Assembly: GCF_000485595.1 (NCBI RefSeq)
Contig: NW_014577140.1
Span: 249,852 to 288,274, forward strand
Source of the DNA: Priapulus caudatus
Lineage: Eukaryota; Priapulida; Priapulimorpha; Priapulimorphida; Priapulidae
Reading direction: 5' to 3'
Length of the DNA: 38,423 bases
This document shows, piece after piece, positions 1-12,795 of the stretch; the first letter of the stretch is position 1; the number at the start of each line of letters is the position of its first letter. The notes beneath the pieces were generated by a model that did not search any database, was not told where the DNA came from, and saw only the letters and a list, made by a program, of their open reading frames with translations. A program made the position numbers and the translations under genes.

Positions 1-288
1 GCGCAGACATGCATGCATGGGCCTTCCGTGTTTTGCTTGTGCGCTTCAAACACGCTCGCTGCTGCAATGCTGCTGCTGCATTCGTTGTGCTGAGCGGATT
101 AGTTACTGGCTCGCGTGGCTTCGGGGATGCGGCCGGCTCGCTGCTGTCGCGCTGGGTGTTCCTCCTCGCTGCTGCTGAAACCAGCTTTCGGCTTTTATTT
201 TTTTCCGCTGCACAGCGCTGGAGGCATGGTGACGAGAGGGTAGCAGTGTCGGGATGCTGCAGCGCGCTGTTGCAAAGAGAGCGAGAGA

Positions 289-583
289 GTGCGTGCGTGG
301 CGTGCGTGTGTGTGTGTGTGTGTGTGTGTGTTGGTGTGTGTTGTGTAGTGTGTGCGTGCGTGCGTGCGGTGCGTGCTTGCGTGCGTGCGTGCGTGTGTGT
401 TGGATGTGTGGTGTGTGTATGCGTCGTGCGTGCGTGGCGTGCGTGCTGCGTGCGTGCGTGCGTGCGTGCGTGCGCGTGCGCTTGCGCGCGTGCGCGCGCG
501 CGTGTGTGTGTGTCTGTGTGTGTGCTGTGCGTGCGTGCGTGGTGCGTGCGTGCGTGCGTGCGTGCGTGTTGTGGCGTGCGTGC

Positions 584-617
<34 letters not shown>

Positions 618-657
618 GTGTGTGTTGCGCGTGCGTGTGTGAGAGAGAGAGAGAGAG
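289..657. repeat. Compound (GT)n / (TGCG)n / (GA)n microsatellite
   Basis: Long runs of GTGTGT and TGCGTGCG units lead into GAGAGA at 641-656. The tract is alternating purine-pyrimidine over most of its length. The long open frames here are cysteine-valine or histidine-threonine repeats caused by the microsatellite and are not genes. Confidence 0.97.
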
Positions 658-1190
658 GCATGTGGACGCTGTGGGCATTCACATCCGTTTGATAGCGATA
701 GGCCTCTACCCCTATTAATGGTGCGGGACGCACGCACGACATCGCATCGCCGCTCCAATGAAACTATCTTGCTTTGTACCGGCTATTTTTGGGCAGTGAA
801 ATTGGCCGACAGCTCCGCTGTGCGCGGCGGCGGTAGTTTTAGTGGACGTAGTTAATTACATCTCGTGGTGATGGTGGATGAAAAGGGTGGGTCTTGGTTG
901 ATGGGGAAAGACAAGCGCGTTCGATGGCAGGCTATGGTCTGATACGGGCTCTCCTAGTAAGTAAATGGTGTTTACGCGCACAAGTGCATAACGCGCTTAA
1001 TTGTTGCTGATAATTTCTCGAACGCAAATTTCGACGGTTTTCTAAGCAGGCGGTGAGCGTGAGTTTTGTTTAACGCAATAACGGATGACGGTCGATGCAT
1101 GAAGGACGTCAGCTCGAGGATACCGACGCGTGTTCTCCTTTGTAATCACCGCGCAAGGAATTTACAACGTATAGCGACGCGTAGACGCGC
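658..1190. other. Non-coding stretch, no gene seen
   Basis: Mixed-composition DNA with several CpGs and one CCAAT at 755-759. I see no open frame, splice-like exon or repeat that I can support. Confidence 0.5.
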
Positions 1191-1191
1191 A

Positions 1192-1345
1192 TATTCTTCT
1201 TCTTCTCGTCTCTATATATCTATCTATCTCTATCCTAACTCTAGCTATCTATCTATCTAATACCTATCTATCTCGCTCGCTCTCTTTTTCTCTCCTCTCT
1301 CTCGTCTCCTCTCTCTCTCTCGCTCTCTACTCTCTTCTCTCCTCT

Positions 1346-1385
<40 letters not shown>

Positions 1386-1545
1386 CCTCTTCATCTTCCC
1401 TCTTTATCCTCTCTCAGTGCCGTGCTCTTCTTCCTCTTTCTCTGCTCTCCAGTGCGTGCTCCTCTCCTCTTTCTCTCTCTCGATGCGGCTGCTTCTTCCT
1501 CTTTCTTCCTCTCCTCTCTCTCGCATCTCTCTCTGCTCTAATTCT
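1192..1545 (+). repeat. Polypyrimidine tract with (TCTA)n and (CT)n
   Basis: About 350 bp of almost pure C/T begins with TCTATCTA units and continues as CTCTCT with TTCCTC interruptions. Homopyrimidine tracts with partial mirror symmetry can form intramolecular triplex (H-DNA); that is inference here. Confidence 0.93.
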
Positions 1546-1672
1546 GCAGGAATTCCCGACCTTCCGTTAGCTTTTCAAGCAGAAGAGAAATAACGAGATA
1601 CAAGTGCTATGCGCGATTGTGCTTAGCGAATGGCCGGCCGTGTGAGGCATACTAAGCCATTGATTGGAAGCT

Positions 1673-4600
1673 GTTGTGGTCGAGAACTGCATTGGTCGGA
1701 TGGAGGGTTACTGTGTGTGTGGTGACTGTGAGATGTGGAAGGGTTACTGTTGTGTGCTTGGTGGACTGTGAGGATGTGAGGGTTAGCTGTGTGGGTGGTG
1801 ACTATGAAGATGCTGGGAGGGTTAGCTGTGTGTGTGTTGTGTGTGGTGATGTGAGTGTGGAGGGTTAACTGTGTGTGGTGGCTGAGCTGTGAGATGGGAG
1901 TGGTTACTGTGTGAGGGTGAACTGTGAGATGTGGAGGGTTGCTGTGTGTTGCGTGGTGACTGTGAGCTGTGGAGGGTTACTGTGTGCCGGTGGTGACTGT
2001 GAGATTGTGGAGGGTTACTAGTGTGGTGGTGACCCTGTTGAGGTGTGGAGGTTGCTCGTGTGTGTGTGGTGGACTGTAGAGATGTGGAGGGTTACTGCAT
2101 GTGTGCTGTGGTGACCTGTGAAGATGTGAGGCTTGCTGTGTGGGGTGTGAGTGTGAGATGTGGAGGGTTGTTGCAGGGTGTGGGTGGTGACTGTGAGGTG
2201 GGTGGAGGTTGCTGTTGTGGGTGGTGACTGCTGAGATGTGGAGGGGTTGCGGCAATTGTGTGTGTTGGCTGACTGTGATGATGTGGAGGGTGTTACTGGT
2301 GTGTGTGGGTGACTGGTGAGATGTGGAGGGTTACGTGCGCGTGGGCTGAGTGACTGTGAGATGTGGAGGTTGCTGTGTGTGTTGGTGACTGAATGTGCAG
2401 GGTTGCTGTGTGTGGCGTGACATGTGAGATGTGGAGGGTTGCTGTGTGGCGGTGACATGTGAGATGGAGGGTTGCTGCGTGTGTGTGGTGACTGAGATGT
2501 GCAGGGTTTTCTGTGGTGTGTGGTGACTTGGTGAGAATGTGGAGGGTTACTGTGTGAGTGGTGACTGTGAGGTGGTGGAGGGTTGCTGTGTGTGTGTGAC
2601 TGTGAGATTGTGGAAGGGTCTGTCCGTGCGTGTGTGTGGTGACTGTTGAAGATGTTGGAGGGTTACTGTGATGTTGTGTGGTTGACTTGTGAGATGTGGA
2701 GGGTTGCTGCGTCGGGTGCGTGACTGTCGAGCGATGTGGAGAGTTACTGTGTGAGTGGTGACTGTGATGGTGGAGGGGTTGCTGTGTTGTGTGTGTGACT
2801 GTCGAGATGTGGCAGGGTTGCTTTAGTGGTGTGTGGTGACTGCTGAGATGTGGCAGGGTCTGTGTGAGTGCGTGAAGTGTTGAGATGTGGAGGGTTACTG
2901 TGTGGGTGGTGACTGTGAGATGTTGGAAGGTGTTCTGGCTGGTGTGTGGTGACTGTGAGATCGTGGGCAGGGTTACTAGTGTAGTGTTGGTGATGGTGAG
3001 ATTGGAGGGTTACTGTGCATTGTGGTGACTGTTGAGATGTGGAGCGGTTACTGGGTGTGTGTGTGTGCGTGATGTGAGATGTGGAGGGTTACGTGTGGGT
3101 GGTGACTGCTGAGGTTGCGAGGGTTGCTGTGTTGTGTGGTTGAACTGTATATGTGGAGGGTTGCTGTGTGTGTAGTTGGTGACTCTGTTGAGATGGGAGG
3201 GTTTACTGTGTGGGTGGTGACTGTGAGATGTGGAGGGTTTACGTGCGTGCTGTGTGTGTGTGCTGTGTGCTGTTGGTGACTGTGAGATGTGAGGGTTACT
3301 GTGTGGGTGGTGACTGTGAGGATGATGCAGGGTACTGTGTGTGTGGTGAACTGTGAGATGTGGAGGTTACTGTGTGGGTGTGCGTGACTGCTGAGTGTGG
3401 AGGGTTACTGTGATGTGTGTGGTGACTGTGAGGTGTTGGAGGTTGGCTGTGTGGTGTGGTGACTCCCGTGAGATGTGGAGGGTACTGTGTGTGTCGAGTG
3501 TGGACTGTGAGATGTGGAGGGCTTACTGTGTGTGTTGTGACTGTGAGGATGTGGAAGGGTTACTGTGTGAGTGGTAACTGTGATGATGTGGGAGGGTTCC
3601 TCGATGTGGTGGTGACGCTGTGCAGATGCTAGAAGAGTCGGTTACCGTGTGTGGGTGGGTGACTGTGAGATATGGGACGGTCCTAGCGTAGTGTGGGTGG
3701 TGGACTGTGAGATGTGCAGGGTTATCTTGTGTGTGGTGACTGTGAGATCGTGGGCAGGGTTACTGTGTGGGGTGGTGACTGTGAGATATGGAGGGTTACT
3801 GTGTGGGCTGGTGACTAGTTGAGATCGGTCGTGCAGGGATTGCTGTGTGTGATGGTGGATCTGTGAGATGTGGAAGGGTGTTACTGTGCTGTGTGTGTGT
3901 GACTGTGAGGGTGAGGGCTTTGCTGTGTGTGTGGTGACTGTGAGATGTGGAGGTTACTGTGTGGTGTGGTGACTGTGAGGTGTGGAGGCGTTGCGTGGTG
4001 TCTGGTGACTGTAGATTGAGGGTTACTAGTGTGGGTGGTGACTGTGAGATGTGGAGGGTTATGTGGTGTGTTGGTGACTGTGAAGATGTGGAGGGTTACT
4101 GCATGTGTGTGGTGGTACTGTGGAGTGTGCAGCGGTACTGTGTGTGTGGTGACTGTAGAGATGTGGAGGGTCTACTGTAGTGCTGTGGTGACGTTGTGAG
4201 ATGATGGAGGGTTTGCCCGTGTGTGGTGGTGACTGTGAGATGTGCAGGGTTACGTGTGTGTGACGTTGAGATGGAGTTACTGTGGATGGTGGTGACTGTG
4301 AGATGTTCGGAGGTTACTCGTGTGTGTGTGATGTGACTGTGGAGGGTACTGTGGAGTGTGGGTGTACATGTGGTACTGTGGAGTGGTGACTGTGAGATGT
4401 TGAGGTTACGGTGAGTGGTGACTGTGATAGATGTGGAGTTACGGTGTGTGGGACTGTGACGATGGGTGGGAGGGATACTTGTGTGGTGTGACTGTGAGAT
4501 GTGGAGTACGGGACTTGAGTTGTGGAGCTGACTGGGGTGGTGACTGCGAGGGATGGGAGGTTACTGTGTGGTGGTGACTTGTGAGATGTGGAGGGTTGCG

Positions 4601-7600
4601 TGTGTGGGTGGGTGGCTGTGAGATGTGGAGGTTGCGTGTTGGTGTGGTGACTGTGAGGTTGTGCAGGGTTTGGCTGTGTGGGTGGTGATGTGAGATGAGG
4701 GTTTACTGTGTGAGTGTGGTGACTGTAGATGTGGAGGGTACTTGTGGGTGTGTGACTGTTGCAAGATGTGGAGGTACTCGTGTGTGTGGTTGACTGTTGA
4801 GGTGTGGAGGGTTACTGTGGGGTGGACTGTGAGATGAGGATGCTTGGGTGGTGACTGCTGAGATGGTGGAGGGTTAGCTGTGTGCTGTCGGTGACTGTGA
4901 GATGTCGAGGGTTTGCTGTCTGTGAGTGTGGCTGATTGTGAGATGTGTGAGAGGGTTACTGGTTGGGTGGTGACTGTGAGATGTCGGAAGGGTTACTGTA
5001 GTGGGTGGTGACTGTGAGATGTGAGGTTGCTGTGTGTGCTGGTGACTGATTGAAGATGTGGAGGCGTTACTGTGTGTGTTGGTGACTGTGAGAATGTGCA
5101 GGGTTTACTGTGTGTGTGTGACTGTGAGATGTGGCAGGGTTACTGTGTGTGTGTGTTCGTGTGATGCTGTGTGACTGTGAGATGTGGAGGGTTGCTGTGT
5201 GTTGTGTGACTGTGAGATGTGAGGCGAGGGGTTACTGTGTGGGTTAGGTGCTGTGAGATGTTGCAGGGTTACTGTGGGAGTTGGTGACTGTGAGATGTGG
5301 AAGGGTTACTGTGTGGGTGGTGACTGTGAGATGTGTGGATGGGTTGCTGTGTGAGTGTGGTGACTGTGAGATGTGGAGGGGTAACTGGTGTGTGTGGTGA
5401 CTGTGAAGATGTGAGAGGGTTACTGTGTGTGTGTTGTGTGTGCGGTGGTGACTTGTAAGAGTTGGAGGGTTACTGTGTCGTGTGGGGTGACTGCTGAGAT
5501 GTGGAGGGTGCTGGGTTGTGTGTGGGACTGTTGAGATGTGGAGTGGTTACTGTTGTGTGTGGTGACTGGCTTGAGGTGTGGAGGTTGCTGTTGTGTGTGG
5601 TGACTGCTGAGTGTGGAGGGTTGACTGTTGTGGTGGTTGGTGACTGTGAGATGTTTGAGGTTCTGTGGTGAGTGTTGTTGACTGTAAGATGTGCGAGGGT
5701 ACTGATGTGGGGTGACTGTGAGATTGTGGAGGGTTACTGTGTGGCCGGTGGTGACTGTGAGATGTGGAGGGTTGCTGCATCGTTGTGTTGGTGACTGTGA
5801 GATGTGGAGGGTTTTACTGTGTGGGTGGTGACTGTGAGATGTGGAGGGGTTTGCTGTGTGTGTGTGGACTGTAGGTGTGGAGGGTTACTGTGTGGGTGTG
5901 ACTGTGAGATGTGCAGGTTACTGTGTGGTGTGTGTGGTGATGTTGGTGACTGTGAGAATGTGGAGGGTTACTGTGTGTGTGGTGACGTTGTGAGATGTGG
6001 AGGCGGTGCTCGTTGTGTGTGGTGCTGGTGAGATGTGGAGGGTTACTGTGTGTTGTGTGCGTGACTGTGAGATGGGAGGGTTACTGTGTGTGTTTGGTGG
6101 ACTTGTGAGATGTGGAGGGTTGCCTGTGTGGGTTGGTGACTGTGAATGTGGAGGGTTGCTGTTGTAGGGTGGTGACTGTGAGATGCTTGGAGGCGTTACT
6201 GTGTGGGTGGTGACTGTGAGATGTGGAGGGTTACTGTGTGTGTGTGTGTGTGTGGTGTGACTGTGAGATGTGCAGGGTTACTGAGAGACGTGGGGTGTGA
6301 CTGTGAGAGTGCTGGAGGGTTACTGTGATGGGTGGTGACTGTGTGAGATGTGGAGGGTAACTGTGTGGGTGGTGACTGCTGAGATGTTGGAGGGTTTGCT
6401 GTGTGTGGTGGTGACTGGTGAGTATGTGGAGGGTTACTGTGTCGTTGTGTTGCTGTGTGGTGACTGTGAGATGTGCGAGGGTTACTGTGTGGGTTGGCTG
6501 ACTGTAAGATGTGGAGGTTACTGTGTGTGTGTGTGTGGTCATTGTGGTGTGGTGACTGTGAGATGTGGCAGGCGTTACTGCCGTGTGTGGTGACTGTTGA
6601 GATGTTTCTGCCAGGGTTACTGTGCTGTGTGTGTGTGTGTGTGGTGACTGTGAGATGTGGAGGTTACTGTGTGAGTGGTGACTGTGAGATGTGGAGGGTT
6701 GCTACGCTGTGTGCTGTGTGACTGAGAGTGGAGGGTTACTGTGTGTGTGTTGGTGACTGTGCAGATGTGGAGGGTTACTTGTTGTGTGTGTGTGTGGCGG
6801 TGGTGACTGTGCAGATGTGGAGTTACTGCTGTCTGTGTGTGGTGACTTGCTGAGATGTGGAGGTTACTGTGTGTGTGTTGTGTGTGCGGTGGGACTTTGA
6901 GATGTGCAGGGTTACTGTGTTGTGTTGGTGACTGTGGAGATGTGGAGGGTTTACTGTCGTGGGTGGTGACTTGTGAGATGCTGGAGGCGTTGCTGTGTGG
7001 GTGGTGACTGTGAGGTGTGGAGGGTTACTGTGTGCTGTGGTTTACTGTAGGAGATGTGCAGGGTACTGTGTGTTGTGTGGTGACTGTTGAGATGTGGAGG
7101 GTTTACTGTATGTGTGTTGGTGACTTGTGAGATGTGCAGGGTTTACTGTGTGTGTGGTTACTGTGTGGGTGGTGACTGCTGAGATGTGGAGGGTTTACTG
7201 TGTGTCGGTGTGACTGTTGAGATGTGGAGGGTTACTGTGTGGGTGGTGACTGTGAGATGGTGCAGGGGTTACTGTGTGTGTGGTTACTGTTTGAGATGTG
7301 CAGTGGTTACTGTGGTGTGTGGTGCTGTGAGATGTGTGAGCGGTTTACTGCTGTGTGTTGTGTGACTGTGAGATGGGCAGGGTTACTGTCCGTGCGGTGG
7401 TGACGTGAGATGTGGAGGGTTACTGACGTGTGTGTGCTGTGCCTGTTGGTGGGGACTGTGTGAGATGTGCAGGGTTACTGCTTGTTAGGTGTCGTGACTG
7501 CTGAGATGTGGCAGGGTTTACTGTGTGTGTGTGTGTGCGTCCCGCGCGCGTGGTGCTCGTGCGTGACGTGAGATGTGCAGGCCGTTACTGTGTGGGTGGG

Positions 7601-8310
7601 TTGAACTGCTGAATGGTGCAGGGTTACTGTGTGTGTGTGGTGACTGTTGAGATGTGCAGGGATTACTGTGTGTGGTGTGTGGTGACCTGTGAGATGTGGA
7701 GGGTACTGTGTGTTGTGGGTGACTGCTGAGATATGGAGGGTTGCTTGTGCGTGATGTGTGTGACTGTTGAGATGTGGAGGGTTTACTGTGGTGTGTGGTG
7801 AACTGATGAGATGTGGGAGGGTTACTGTCGTGAGTTGGTAACTGCTGAGATGTGGAGGGTTACTGTGTGGGTGGTGAGTGGTGAGATGTGAGCGGTTTTA
7901 CTGTGTGCTGTTGGTGACTGTGAGATGTGGAGGGTTAACTGTAGTGAGTGCGTGACTGTGAGATTATGGAGGGTTACTGTGTGGGTTGGTGACTGTAGAG
8001 ATGTGGAGGGTTTGTGTGGCTGTGGTGATGTGAGATGTGGAGGTTGCTGGCTCACATATGTGTGTTGTGGTGACTGTAAGAGTGGAGTGGTTGCTGTGTG
8101 TGGGTGGTGACTGTGAGATGCTGGGAGGGTTACTGCGTGGGTGGTGACTGTGGATTGGAGGGTTGCTTGTGTGTGTGATGTGAAGATGTGGTAGGGTTAC
8201 TGTGTGCGGTGCGTTGAGTGCTGAGATGTGGAGGGTTACTCGTGGGCTCGGCTGACTGTGAGATGTTGAGGGTTACTGTGTCTGTGGTCGCTGTGAGGTG
8301 TGCACGCATT
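1673..8310 (+). repeat. 35-bp G/T-rich minisatellite, roughly 190 copies
   Basis: The unit begins GGAGGGTTACTGTGTG and ends GTGACTGTGAGATGT, 35 bp in clean copies. It repeats over about 6.6 kb, giving about 190 copies by length. Copies vary at GGGTGG versus TGTGTGG, and there are many single-base insertions and deletions (extra C or T within GTG runs), so the period jitters. No open frame survives more than about 150 codons and none has a recognisable protein. Whether the indels are biological or sequencing error cannot be told from this window. Confidence 0.97.
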
Positions 8311-8532
8311 GCCTGTTGTGTGTAGAACCTCTGAAATATACAGGGTTTGTTGTGTGGGGAAGCGGTATGCTCTGAGTGAAACCTAAAATTGCAGTGGCTT
8401 ACTGCGGAGGGGATGTACGTGAGCTATGCGGCTAACAGGACTGTTGGGAGCTGTGACTCAGCTATGCTGAGAAAAGCTGTAGGAGGGCTAGGAGTGCGCT
8501 GCTTGTAAGTAATACTACAGTGTAGTGCTGTG

Positions 8533-8564
<32 letters not shown>

Positions 8565-9878
8565 TGTGTGAGCTATACCGAGGAGTTTAGCTGGCGTAAC
8601 AATAGTTCATCATGGCAACATCTCCCTGTAAGCAATTTACAATTTGTAATTTGTAGTATTTAATTGTTGTTAACACTTTCTAATGTGCAACCAATCTGTC
8701 TTATCACAAACCAACACTGCAATATCGGCAGCGTACAATAAGGGTTTTAATCTTTTAGATTGTGTTCAAACGGGTCCCAATATAAAACCGTAATAGGTTA
8801 ATAAACGTAAATAGGTTATAAATGCTCTGTCAAAATATCTTCGTTTTTAGATAGTGAAGTGTGCTGTGACCAGTGCTTAGTGAGCAGTAGTCAGTGACAG
8901 TGGAAAGATTACTAATACTAATGATGAATACGTAAACAGCTAGGCCACTCCAGACAAATCATGCTGCGATAACAAATGACTTGGATGGTTGTTCATCTCC
9001 TGTTGCCCATCCCTTGCCGCGGTATGTCCGGATGTTCGTAAATTGAGCAGCTTGAATGTTTTGAAGGAAAGCATGCGCAATTTACCCTAGCATTATTGTG
9101 TTCAAAATAATGGTTTACATATATTCACAGCCCGACTTTCGCATAGGGTCTGTCGCAAGATTAAGTAGGCTTTGCAACATTCTTCGTGTGTGATTGTTGA
9201 ATCACAAATGTTATGTGTAATGTTTCAAAGTTTTGCGTTCGTGAATGTTCGTCGTGGCTGAACCTATTCTAAAGCGCTTCGAATTACATGTGTATTTATA
9301 ACGGCGAGCAGCTTAGAGTTGTAAAATAATACTTTCTACCACCACTTGGCATTCCTAGCGTGTTGTGTACGTGCTTACAATTATTTCGCCGTTAGAATCT
9401 TCAGCTGTTTGTTGTCTCGCGCTAAATAACTAAATAGCTATCTATTTCTAATCCATAAAAATTCTGGGCACACATTTTCGAAATATTATAACAAAACCTA
9501 ATTGGGCTGTAATTTTGTACCATGAAAGAAGCTGAATTTCTATGGACATGTGCAGGGTTAAAAGGCGTGGTTGAGTTAATACAATCGTGCGCCATAATGC
9601 GAATATGTCATGATCCGTTGTCTGAATCGTGTCTATAATTCCCAATCCGTCGGTAGCTAAACCCGGTGCTAGACATTTCTCGTTTCTCTCTCGTTCGCCT
9701 GTAACAGCACGCTGCTTTTCCTTTATCCCGCTGGGGAACTCGTAGTAGACCACCGATGCCGAAATTCCCCAGGCGTGATATAGTCAGTGTGGTGACTTGC
9801 CAGGACGAGCTCTGGCGTTTAATACTATACCTCCGATCAATACTGTGGCTGTATAGGAAAAAACTTCCTCTTTACCAC
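8311..9878. other. Non-coding stretch after the minisatellite, with a (TGCG)n microsatellite
   Basis: The minisatellite decays into unique sequence over about 8311-8340. A (TGCG)n microsatellite lies at 8529-8570. The rest is ordinary AT-rich DNA. A minus-strand 101-codon frame at 9448-9753 has no recognisable domain. Confidence 0.6.
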
Positions 9879-9993
9879 ATATATATACGCACACGCGCGC
9901 GCCCACCCGTACACCCACGCGCGCGCGCACACCCACGCCCGCGCGCACACACACACGCCCGCGCGCGCACACACACGCCCGCGTGTACGCACA
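9879..9993. repeat. (CA)n/(CG)n alternating tract, Z-DNA prone
   Basis: TATATACGCACACGCGCGCG is followed by further CACG, CGCGCG and CACACA blocks over about 115 bp. Apart from short CCC interruptions it alternates purine and pyrimidine, the classical sequence requirement for left-handed DNA. Confidence 0.9.
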
Positions 9994-12149
9994 GACGGTA
10001 GAGCACAGCGTCCGTGTGAAGGTCCGCGAATGGACGTAGCTGAAATGCTGAATGCGGAACCAGTTCGAGAGCAAACAAAAACCCAAGTTTGCGAAAAGGC
10101 GAGCTTTTAAATGCTTATGAGACTCAAATATTTATTCACTTCTGCAGATGTTTGCAATGATTAAATTATTTGCGAAATGCATTTTTAATGTTTGCTTAGC
10201 ATCTGCGTGCGGCCCACACGAGCAGGACAGAGGCGCGTGTACAGGAAACTGTTCGCAGCCGTCCTATACAACGCAGGTAGCTAAGTTGTTCATAGTAAGT
10301 GTGTAATCACCAGGCAGCAGAACTTGGTGAGTGTCACTGAACCGTTGGTATGGCTTTAGTCGCAAATCACTGTGATGTGACTAATATAACTGATAGCATT
10401 TATATGAAATGAACTAGTGCCTATCTACTATGGGACAATCTTACAACAAGTCTGATCTCGTAAGTGAAGTACGATTATCGATGGACGTTGCATGTGTAAA
10501 CATTTACTGTTCTATAGAATTATAGACTTATGAGAAATTTTATTGGTAGTTTGTCAGTTTATCTTTTTTATTTTTTATTTAGTTAGTTATTTATGTTGTT
10601 GTTTTTTAATAATTTTTAATTTATTTATTTGCATTAAAATGAATCGCTCCAGCGTGAAAAATATCAATTGTTTCACAAAGTATATAACTTTAAACTATAA
10701 ACTACATAACTTTGATTGAGAGATAGAGCGCGAAAGAGAGAGAGAGGGTCGAGTTAAGGAGTTCAGCAAGGGCAATTTTATTGATCTTGTTCCGTTAACC
10801 GAATAGGCTGTCCCACTCCAACTTAGCTAGTTAGCATATGGATTCCCCGAACGAATTATCATTTTATTTTTCGTACGTCAGATGTTCTTCATTTTGAAAA
10901 TTTTAGAGAGTAAACTTACGATTTCACGATTTAAAGTGAATCCAAGTGTGAGATACATAGGACGACCTTATAACCGCGTGGACTCCTAATTAACTCACCG
11001 CGCTACTTTTCCGACCCACCTGGGACACATTTCGAAATTGCTTGTGACAATATTCCGGCAACGCGCGCTACGACGCGGGACCGCAAATATTTGTGGGCAA
11101 ACTATCGCGAATTGATTGTGAGGAGCAACTGTGGTGGTCCCGTGCTGGCAGCGAGCAGTATTTGTTATTGCTGCAGACTGTTTTGTCCCTCCCGAAACTG
11201 CTACTATCCGCGTAAACCTTCATGTGCGCGTTATTGATTGTGACACTGTTTCGCCAACGATGAGCTAATACTAAACTTAGTAAGCTGCACGGTCGGGAGA
11301 CTGAGAGGTAATTTATAGATCTACGAGTCCTTTTAACATGCCAAAATGATGCCAATTCGACAAGATCAACATAGTTCTCAATGGAAAGCACGGCTGATTG
11401 CTGATGTAAATATACGTGCGCAGTGTATTTATGCAAATATCGTTACGTTCATTTTACGCGACGAAAGAATTTCGTATTGCATGTATTCAAATATATGCCA
11501 CTTCTAGTAGTAATATTTTATTGATGTGCTGCTGCACATGTTATATTTTTCCACGTTTTTTTTATATTTCTCTAAACATCTGCTAGGGCAAATACCCAAA
11601 GGACAATGAATTGCAAAAATTATTCCCGAACCATGAAAATGGAAATTGCTATGCCTCAACCTGAAAACTATTAATATTTGTCTCTCTGGGATCATTACGA
11701 ATTTTGAATTATACTAAGATAAATTGATATTTTATTTGAAATCCATGTTTAATTAAAAAGGCACTTCTTTCTCGTTCACATGTTACCATTTTACGGTATA
11801 ATGGCTTTACAGCAAGGTATATTACCATGTTGAATGTTAGCTCTCTGATTCTATAAACTAAATAGTGATGCTATCTAATATGAAAAGATAGTCCAAACGC
11901 CAGTTCTGTGCTCGGGAATGCAAGTTATGTATGATAAGCTAGCTATTTATATAGAATATCAATATATTCGCGTAGAAAATAGTTATTGGTTAACCGATAG
12001 ACGTTGTGCGGTGTCTAGTTTCACATTGGCTGCTTTGTTAGTGAGCTTACTTTACGAGATGACGAAATCCCATGCTCAAGATAATCGATTTAATATGAAT
12101 TATAGGGACAAAACGGAAAATATAAGTCTGGGAGTCATGTATATATGCA
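9994..12149. other. Gene-free AT-rich stretch
   Basis: It contains low-complexity T/A runs near 10560-10640 and a GA-rich patch at 10718-10748. The minus-strand frame 11068-11436 (122 codons) and the shorter ones have no recognisable motif, no splice context and no coding-like composition. I see no gene. Confidence 0.55.
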
Positions 12150-12795
12150 TACCGTATTCCCTCGAATAAACGCCCGGCGTTTATTGTTTTCGTCACACTA
12201 ATCACCCCGGCGCCTATTCAAGCATGCCTTTATTCAGGCAGGGGCGTTTATTGTTTCACTGCATGCTACACCCGGTATTTAATTTATTTCCTTCGTAATA
12301 TATCTAGAGACAGGCCTGTTATTTCGTGCAAAGATCTGGCCAAAACATGGTTTCTTTGATGTTTTTTTCACGGAGTTTTGTTTTACTCTGGCGACGTTCG
12401 CACCTGCTTGTTATCAGAACAACTGAAAGTAATTAAAAACCCGTTAGAGAGAATTCACCGCATGGAACAATGGCACTTTATTTGATACATTTACATCACA
12501 CGATATAAAACATAAAAACTGATGAAATTAACCAGCAAAAATATAGTAAATGTTTGTCAACATTACAAATAATCGCGCTCCATCAATTTCTGAATACGCC
12601 ACTAGTTACTGATCACCGCGGGAACATTCTGCATTTGGAGTTCACAGGGTTGGAGACCCTGTATACATCATCACCCCCCCCCCGGCGACTATTCAGGCCC
12701 CGGCGTTTATTGATTTAAAGTATCTTTACCACCCCCGGCCCTTAATCACACATGTCTTTATTCAAGCAGGCTCTATTATTCGAGGGAATACGGTA
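12150..12795. mobile_element. MITE with perfect 19-bp ends and TA target site (Tc1/mariner type)
   Basis: ACCGTATTCCCTCGAATAA at 12151-12169 is exactly inverted at 12776-12794. Read as TA|CCGTATTCC...GGAATACGG|TA, the ends are 18 bp and flanked by the TA dinucleotide duplicated by Tc1/mariner transposases. The interior (about 610 bp) carries repeated GGCGTTTATT motifs near both ends and a run of ten C at about 12675. No transposase frame is present, so it is non-autonomous. Confidence 0.85.

Noticed and set aside
9-758. Long overlapping open frames on both strands (up to 227 codons)
   Set aside because: They are translations of the GT/TGCG microsatellite (Cys-Val-Arg or His-Thr-Arg repeats) with no unique domain.
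1674-8110. Many 60-146-codon frames with Gly-Val-Cys or Ser-Thr-His repeats
   Set aside because: They are chance frames in a 35-bp minisatellite; since 35 is not a multiple of three and indels are frequent, no repeat protein can be maintained.
11068-11436. Minus-strand 122-codon frame
   Set aside because: No recognisable motif, no splice context and composition like the surrounding intergenic DNA.
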